Shown: positions 13,158-17,457 of the stretch, piece by piece
Layout of the letters: every line of letters starts with the position of its first letter
Position numbering within the stretch: the stretch's first letter is position 1
Source: an uncultured Bacilli bacterium
Lineage (GTDB): Bacteria; Bacillota_I; Bacilli_A; RF39; UBA660
NCBI GenBank assembly: GCA_910580135.1
Contig: CAJTXC010000016.1
Location: 1 to 17,457, forward strand
Length of the DNA: 17,457 nucleotides
Direction: 5' to 3'
Translations under genes and position numbers: made by a program
Notes under the pieces: model-generated
Databases searched by the model: none
The model's input: only the letters and a program-made list of their open reading frames with translations
What the model was told of the DNA's origin: nothing

Positions 13158-13174
13158 ATAATGTATGCTATAAT
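13145..13174 (+). promoter_or_regulatory. Extended -10 promoter for the exporter genes
   Basis: TATAAT at 13169-13174 with TG at 13166-13167. A poor TTTTTA lies 18 nt upstream, inside the terminator tract. Another TATAAT sits at 13157-13162. Confidence 0.55.
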
Positions 13175-13205
13175 TAAATAGACAAAAGATTATAGAGGTG
13201 TATGT

Positions 13206-14018
13206 ATGACAAAAGTAAAAGGTATTTTTGGAAACTTTAAAAGATATTGGTTTTTAATGACACAATTAATTGGAAGAGATTTTAAAGTAAAATATAAAAG
13301 ATCAGTTTTAGGTATTTTATGGAGTCTCCTTAATCCTATTCTTACAATGGCTGTTATGGCCGTTGTTTTTTCCCAGATGTTTAAATTTAAAGTAGAGGGA
13401 GTAAACTATATTGTTTATTTGATGACTGGTATTATAATGTTTAACTATTTTAGTACTGCATCTCGTGATGCAATGACATCAGTAGTAGAAAACTTCTCTT
13501 TAATAAATAAGGTGTACATTCCTAAATATATATTTCCAGTTGCAAAATGTTTATTTGTTGGTATAGATTTTCTTTTGACATTAATACCATGGGTTGGAAT
13601 AATTTTATTATCTTATGTTGGTTTAGGTGAATATACATGTCACATCAATTGGTATTATCTATTATTACCATACATTTTTGTTTGCATGTTATTCTTTACT
13701 GTAGGTATGGGATTATTGTTATCTTGTTTATCTGTTTTTTTAAGAGATATATGGCATATATATGGAATAGTTTTAACTTTATGGAACTATTTGACTCCAG
13801 TATTTTATAGTATAGAAATTTTACCAACAAAATTACAAGTACTTATGCATTTTAATCCATTATATCAATTTTTGGAAGCAGCAAGAACCGTAGTTTTATA
13901 TGGGCAAGCACCATCATTAAAAACACTTGGTATATTAGGCTTTATAGGTATTGGTATGCTAGGTATAGGAGCATTCGTGTTTAGAAAGAAACAGGATAAA
14001 TTTATTTATTATATATAG
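13206..14018 (+). CDS. ABC-2 type polysaccharide/teichoic acid export permease
   Basis: A 270-residue integral membrane protein of the TagG/Wzm class, which forms the channel of an ATP-driven exporter moving lipid-linked surface glycans across the cytoplasmic membrane. After an amphipathic cytoplasmic N-terminus with LIGRDFKVKYKRSVLGILW (21-39), typical of the family, about six hydrophobic segments are visible (roughly 38-58, 68-84, 110-137, 149-176, 184-203 and 241-260). The LTPVFYSIEILP loop (196-207) and the HFNPLYQFLEAAR stretch (215-227) before the last segment are family hallmarks. ATG 13206 follows AGAGGTG at 13194-13200. An alternative ATG at 13202 is out of frame. It is followed after 9 nt by its ATPase, and both are needed for transport. 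The cargo is unknown. Confidence 0.93.
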   Translation: MTKVKGIFGNFKRYWFLMTQLIGRDFKVKYKRSVLGILWSLLNPILTMAVMAVVFSQMFKFKVEGVNYIVYLMTGIIMFNYFSTASRDAMTSVVENFSLINKVYIPKYIFPVAKCLFVGIDFLLTLIPWVGIILLSYVGLGEYTCHINWYYLLLPYIFVCMLFFTVGMGLLLSCLSVFLRDIWHIYGIVLTLWNYLTPVFYSIEILPTKLQVLMHFNPLYQFLEAARTVVLYGQAPSLKTLGILGFIGIGMLGIGAFVFRKKQDKFIYYI

Positions 14019-14027
14019 GAGGTAGCC

Positions 14028-14762
14028 ATGATTAACATAGAAAATGTATCAATGAAATTTAATCTTGGAATAGAAAAGGATTTTTCTATTAAACAAGCTT
14101 TTGTAAATTTGTTTACTAAAAAAGGAAAGAGAAAAAAAGAAGAATTTTGGGCTCTTAAAGATGTTGATTTTCATATTGGAAGAGGAGAGGTTGTTGGGCT
14201 TATAGGTAGTAATGGTGCTGGTAAGTCAACTCTTTTGAAAGTAGTAAGTGGTGTTATGAAACCTACTAAAGGTAAGGTAGAAGTTAATGGGGTTATATCA
14301 CCTATGATAGAATTGGGGGCAGGATTCGATGGAAACCTAACGGCCCGTGAAAATATATATTTAAACGGGGCAATACTTGGATATTCTAAAAAATTCCTAG
14401 ATTCAAAATTTGATGAGATTGTAGAATTTTCAGAACTTAAGGATTTTTTAGAAGTGCCAGTAAAGAATTTTTCATCTGGTATGACCGCAAAACTTGCTTT
14501 TTCAATTGCAACTATTGTTAATCCAGAAATCTTAATAGTCGATGAAATATTATCTGTTGGGGATATTAAATTCCAAGAGAAAAGTAAAAATAAAATGATG
14601 GAGATGATAAAGGGAGGAACAACTGTTTTATATGTTTCCCATTCTCTTCAATCTATAAAAGATTTATGTACTAAAGTTGTATGGTTAGAACACGGAAAAG
14701 TGATAAAAATGGGTGATACAAAGAAAATTTGTGATGAATATTACAAGTCACAAATGAATTAA
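14028..14762 (+). CDS. ABC exporter ATPase for polysaccharide/teichoic acid (TagH/Wzt class)
   Basis: The 244-residue nucleotide-binding subunit that powers the upstream permease. It shows Walker A GSNGAGKST (60-68), a Q-loop-region SPMIELGAGFDGNLT (91-105) characteristic of the TagH/Wzt group, the signature FSSGM (148-152), Walker B ILIVDE (168-173) and the H-loop H205 in YVSHS (202-206). It ends just after the ATPase core, so it lacks the C-terminal glycan-binding domain of long Wzt proteins and the extension of B. subtilis TagH. Substrate choice would then rest with the permease or lipid cap (inference). ATG 14028 follows AGGAGGT at 14017-14023, which overlaps the permease stop codon, consistent with coupled expression. 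Transcription likely continues into the next gene, which starts 11 nt later. Confidence 0.94.
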   Translation: MINIENVSMKFNLGIEKDFSIKQAFVNLFTKKGKRKKEEFWALKDVDFHIGRGEVVGLIGSNGAGKSTLLKVVSGVMKPTKGKVEVNGVISPMIELGAGFDGNLTARENIYLNGAILGYSKKFLDSKFDEIVEFSELKDFLEVPVKNFSSGMTAKLAFSIATIVNPEILIVDEILSVGDIKFQEKSKNKMMEMIKGGTTVLYVSHSLQSIKDLCTKVVWLEHGKVIKMGDTKKICDEYYKSQMN

Positions 14763-14773
14763 TCGGAGGTAGC

Positions 14774-16567
14774 ATGAGTAAATATATTCACTATTGTTGG
14801 TTTGGAGGTAATCCTTTACCTAAGTTAGCAAAAAAATGTATTAAGTCTTGGAAGAAGTATCTTCCGGATTATGAAATAATTGAATGGAATGAAAACAATG
14901 TTGATTTAGAAGAATGTCCATTTATTAAGGAAGCATATGCAAATAAAAAATGGGCCTTTGTAGCAGATTATGCAAGAACAAAAGCAATTTATGAAATGGG
15001 CGGAATCTATTTTGATACAGATATGATGATTACGAAGGATATAAGCTTTCTTTTAGATAAGGAAACCTTTTTAGGTGTAGAAGATTCAATGATGGTTAAT
15101 GCTGCTGTTTGGGGATCTTCTAAACCAAAGACATATTTTGCTAAAAGAATGCTTGATTTTTATAAATCACAAGAACATTTTGATATAAATAATATTTATA
15201 AAATGAGTATTCCAAGAATTATTACTAGAATATTAGATGAGTTTGGATTTGATCCATCAATTAACGAAGTACAGGTATTTCATAAAGATATATATGTTTA
15301 TCCAAGGCCTTATTTTTATCCATTATCATTTAATTTTAAGGATAATAAATTTACTGAAGAAACTTGCATGGTACATTATTTTGATGCAACCTGGATCCCT
15401 AAAAATGAACAAATAGAAATGAAATTAATTAGAAATTTTGGCGCTAAACCGGTTGCATTTGCACTGAAAGTTTATAGATTTTTAAAGAGAAATATTAAAC
15501 GCGCAATAAAATTATGTTTATTTCCTGTAGTACTTTATCGTAGATATAAAAGAAAAATAAGTGATAAATATATAATGAATTTAAATAATGCTTTAGAAGA
15601 TATAAGATCAATAAAAAAAGACTATTTAGTAATGCATAATCCAGAATGGCTTGGAGTAACAAGTGCAACAATTGAACTTTTTGACTCTAGGGTAAGATGT
15701 GGTGAGCTATTAAGAAAAAAAGATATAACTAAAGTAAAAAAAGCTATTTTAGACTCAGGGGTTAAGCAAGTAATCTTTAGTGCAATGGCTTTAGGTTGGA
15801 AAGAGTTAGCATTAGATTTAAAAAAAGAAAATCCAGATATTAAGATAAAGGTATTTTGGCATGGAAGTAATTCTCAAGTTTCTGAACCATATGGATGGGC
15901 ACGTAATATAGAAATTATTGAATTACATAAAGAAGGAACAATTGATGTTTTTGCTACTTGTAAGGAAAGTATTTTGAATTTTTATAAAAATGAAGGTTAT
16001 AACACCATGCTAGTTAGAAATACGGTAAGATTACCTAAAAAAATAACTGGTAAGCCTCCAAAAGAAGAAGTTAGAATAGGAATATATGCTGCTAAATGTG
16101 ATGATTGGAGAAAGAATTTATTTGCGCAGCTAGCAGCAGCATCCTTAATTCCTAACGCAGTAGTAGATATGGTTCCACTTAATCCAGAAGCAATGACTTT
16201 CGCAGATGAAATAGGTTTGAAATTAGATGGATTAGATAAACCAATACCAAGAAAAGAATTATTAAAGAGAATGGCTAATAATACCATTAATTTATATGTT
16301 ACTTTCTCAGAGTGTGCACCAATGCTTCCAGTTGAAAGTTTTGAAGTAGGAGTGCCATGTATATCAGGTAATAATCATCATTATTTTAAAGGTCAAGAAC
16401 TAGAAAATTATATAATTGTTAAAAACGAAGAAAATCCGATAGAAATAAAAAAACAAATAGAAAATTGTTTAAATAATAAAAACGAGGTAATGAAACTTTA
16501 TAAAACATGGAAAAAAGAAAATGATGCTTTATCTAAAAAAAGCGTTCAAAATTTTCTTGATATGTAA
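14774..16567 (+). CDS. Two-domain glycosyltransferase: GT32-like (DXD) fused to a GT-B domain
   Basis: A 597-residue protein joining two sugar transferases. The N-terminal part (1 to about 225) is of the Gly_transf_sug/OCH1-like class. It opens with YIHYCWFGG (4-12), has a KWAFVADYARTKAIYEMGG block (59-77) and the metal/donor-binding DTD (81-83) in IYFDTDMM. A very basic amphipathic stretch (232-263) may touch the membrane. The C-terminal half (about 270-597) resembles GT-B/GT4 enzymes. The SECAPMLPVESFEVGVP segment (512-528) supplies the two conserved glutamates E513 and E521, the FWHGSNS (361-367) and RNTVR (415-419) motifs are in the expected places, and the tail is helical. ATG 14774 follows GGAGGT at 14765-14770. 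It sits directly behind the exporter genes, so it probably makes or modifies the exported glycan. Sugars are unknown. Confidence 0.85.
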   Translation: MSKYIHYCWFGGNPLPKLAKKCIKSWKKYLPDYEIIEWNENNVDLEECPFIKEAYANKKWAFVADYARTKAIYEMGGIYFDTDMMITKDISFLLDKETFLGVEDSMMVNAAVWGSSKPKTYFAKRMLDFYKSQEHFDINNIYKMSIPRIITRILDEFGFDPSINEVQVFHKDIYVYPRPYFYPLSFNFKDNKFTEETCMVHYFDATWIPKNEQIEMKLIRNFGAKPVAFALKVYRFLKRNIKRAIKLCLFPVVLYRRYKRKISDKYIMNLNNALEDIRSIKKDYLVMHNPEWLGVTSATIELFDSRVRCGELLRKKDITKVKKAILDSGVKQVIFSAMALGWKELALDLKKENPDIKIKVFWHGSNSQVSEPYGWARNIEIIELHKEGTIDVFATCKESILNFYKNEGYNTMLVRNTVRLPKKITGKPPKEEVRIGIYAAKCDDWRKNLFAQLAAASLIPNAVVDMVPLNPEAMTFADEIGLKLDGLDKPIPRKELLKRMANNTINLYVTFSECAPMLPVESFEVGVPCISGNNHHYFKGQELENYIIVKNEENPIEIKKQIENCLNNKNEVMKLYKTWKKENDALSKKSVQNFLDM

Positions 16568-16577
16568 GAGGTGAATC

Positions 16578-17457
16578 ATGAATGTATTAGATGTAAATAA
16601 AATAAAAAATAAAGATTACGTAGTTTTATTACCAAGGTGTGATTATGATATAAGAGATAGCGTTGAATACTCTTTTGAAAATGTATTTTATCTGGATTAT
16701 GAACTAACTAAAGAACATGCTGATATTCTGATAGAATTTATTAATAATAAAGCTAATAAATTAATAGTATTTGATTATGATGAATTTTATAGACAAGTTT
16801 TACCATATATTAGAAAAAACAAAAAGGTAAAGTGGATATATAAAAATAATATTGCACAAATGACTGATGGAATGGTTAGAGCAACAGTAACTAATTTGAT
16901 GGAATTTTGCGATAGAAACATAGTAAATGAAATAGGTTGTTTAGATAAATCTACATATGAGGTTTTTAAAAATGCAGGATATAAAACAAAGCATGTATTA
17001 TTAGATATAAAATCTAATAGCAAAAAAACAAAAAAATCTAATTCAATTGGATTGATAGGAAATGATTATAATCCTAATCATAATACGTATAATCAATTAA
17101 GTGCTTTAAAGTTAGTGGATTATAGTTATGTGAAAATAATTAAAAATATGCCAGCTACTGAACACTTTATAGACTTCTTTAACATAAAAGAAAAAAGAGT
17201 AGAAAATATAGAAGAAGTAATGAAAGATAATTTCATTAATCTATATTGTAATTTTACCGCTAATGACTTTGAATTAATTTTAAAGAGTATGGATATGAAT
17301 ATTCCTTGTTTACTTGGAAATACAGATATTTTTGATAAATATACAAAATTAAAAAAATATTTAGTTTTAGAAAGTGATGATGATATAAATGAAATTGCTT
17401 CCAAAATAAATACTATTAAAGAAAATAAAGAAGATATTTTAAAAGAATATGCTAAAT
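16578..17457 (+). CDS. GT-B-like protein, paralogue of the preceding C-terminal domain (3' end outside window)
   Basis: The frame is open from ATG 16578, with AGAGGTGA at 16568-16575, to the window edge (293 codons, no stop seen). Along its whole length it parallels the GT-B half of the preceding protein. KLIVFDYDEF (61-70) and VKWIYKNN (84-91) match that protein's KQVIF and IKVFWHG region. NAGYKTKHV (132-140) matches NEGYNTMLV. INLYCNFTANDF (220-231) and NIPCLLGN (241-248) match INLYVTFSEC and GVPCISGN. The two glutamates expected for GT4-type catalysis are replaced by A228 and K236, so it may be a non-catalytic or structural partner. There is no GT32-type N-terminal part. It lies 10 nt after the preceding stop, in the same operon. 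Confidence 0.75.
   Translation, partial: MNVLDVNKIKNKDYVVLLPRCDYDIRDSVEYSFENVFYLDYELTKEHADILIEFINNKANKLIVFDYDEFYRQVLPYIRKNKKVKWIYKNNIAQMTDGMVRATVTNLMEFCDRNIVNEIGCLDKSTYEVFKNAGYKTKHVLLDIKSNSKKTKKSNSIGLIGNDYNPNHNTYNQLSALKLVDYSYVKIIKNMPATEHFIDFFNIKEKRVENIEEVMKDNFINLYCNFTANDFELILKSMDMNIPCLLGNTDIFDKYTKLKKYLVLESDDDINEIASKINTIKENKEDILKEYAK

Larger units (their letters stand above)
12873..13205. other. 333-nt non-coding stretch between fic2 and the ABC permease
   Basis: No gene-like frame with a ribosome site was seen. It contains the second ATTGNCA module (12946-12972), a weak promoter-like pair, a terminator hairpin (13118-13157) and the permease promoter. An 8-bp inverted repeat TAGGCTTA/TAAGCCTA (12873-12880, 13014-13021) brackets the module. 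Confidence 0.6.

Noticed and set aside
1..17457. tRNA, rRNA, CRISPR arrays, known riboswitches and insertion sequences
   Set aside because: I looked for cloverleaf-type GC-rich stretches, regularly spaced repeats, transposase motifs and familiar riboswitch cores, and saw none that I could support by eye.

Overview
This is a very AT-rich window in which every gene reads rightward on the + strand. The organism is most likely an uncultured, low-GC, endospore-forming member of the Firmicutes (Bacilli or Erysipelotrichia-like, including the Mollicutes-related gut lineages). The evidence is the sporulation genes spoVIF and spoIVA, strong GGAGG-type ribosome binding sites, TATAAT promoters often preceded by TG, and U-tract terminators. 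TGG is used for Trp, and one gene (9612..10553) stops at TGA, so the standard bacterial code fits better than the mycoplasma code. I cannot name a species.

Region 1 (1-6052) is a housekeeping and sporulation block. It holds the ribosome-assembly GTPases engB and der, a stand-alone DUF1016/YhcG-type PDDEXK nuclease, spoVIF (spore coat), an unrecognised zinc-ribbon plus HExxH protein, and spoIVA (coat basement ATPase). Most genes here are separate transcription units with a hairpin terminator at the end. Promoter-like elements resembling sigma-K and sigma-E sites precede spoVIF and spoIVA.

Region 2 (6053-7262) carries a Fic-domain AMPylator-type protein with a self-inhibitory motif and a winged-helix tail.

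Region 3 (7263-17457) looks like a surface-glycan locus. It starts with a NahK-like sugar 1-kinase, followed by an operon of three overlapping glycosyltransferase genes (one GT4, two GT2). After an AT-rich interruption comes an ABC-2 polysaccharide or teichoic-acid exporter (permease plus ATPase), then a large protein fusing a GT32-type and a GT-B-type glycosyltransferase. The last gene, cut off by the window end, is a tandem paralogue of that GT-B half and lacks its two conserved glutamates. The interruption (11519-13205) holds a second Fic protein of the same architecture. It is flanked on both sides by copies of an ATTGNCA-rich module that overlaps the fic2 promoter and looks like an operator.

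The likely logic of the glycan locus is that the kinase makes a sugar-1-phosphate, the glycosyltransferases build a polymer or oligosaccharide on the cytoplasmic face, and the ABC pair exports it. Recurring local features are terminator stems built from the last codons of the gene, promoters abutting the preceding terminator, and predicted 5' leaders of only about 10-25 nt. These short leaders place several of the longest-ORF start codons inside or upstream of the core promoter, so I moved those starts downstream.
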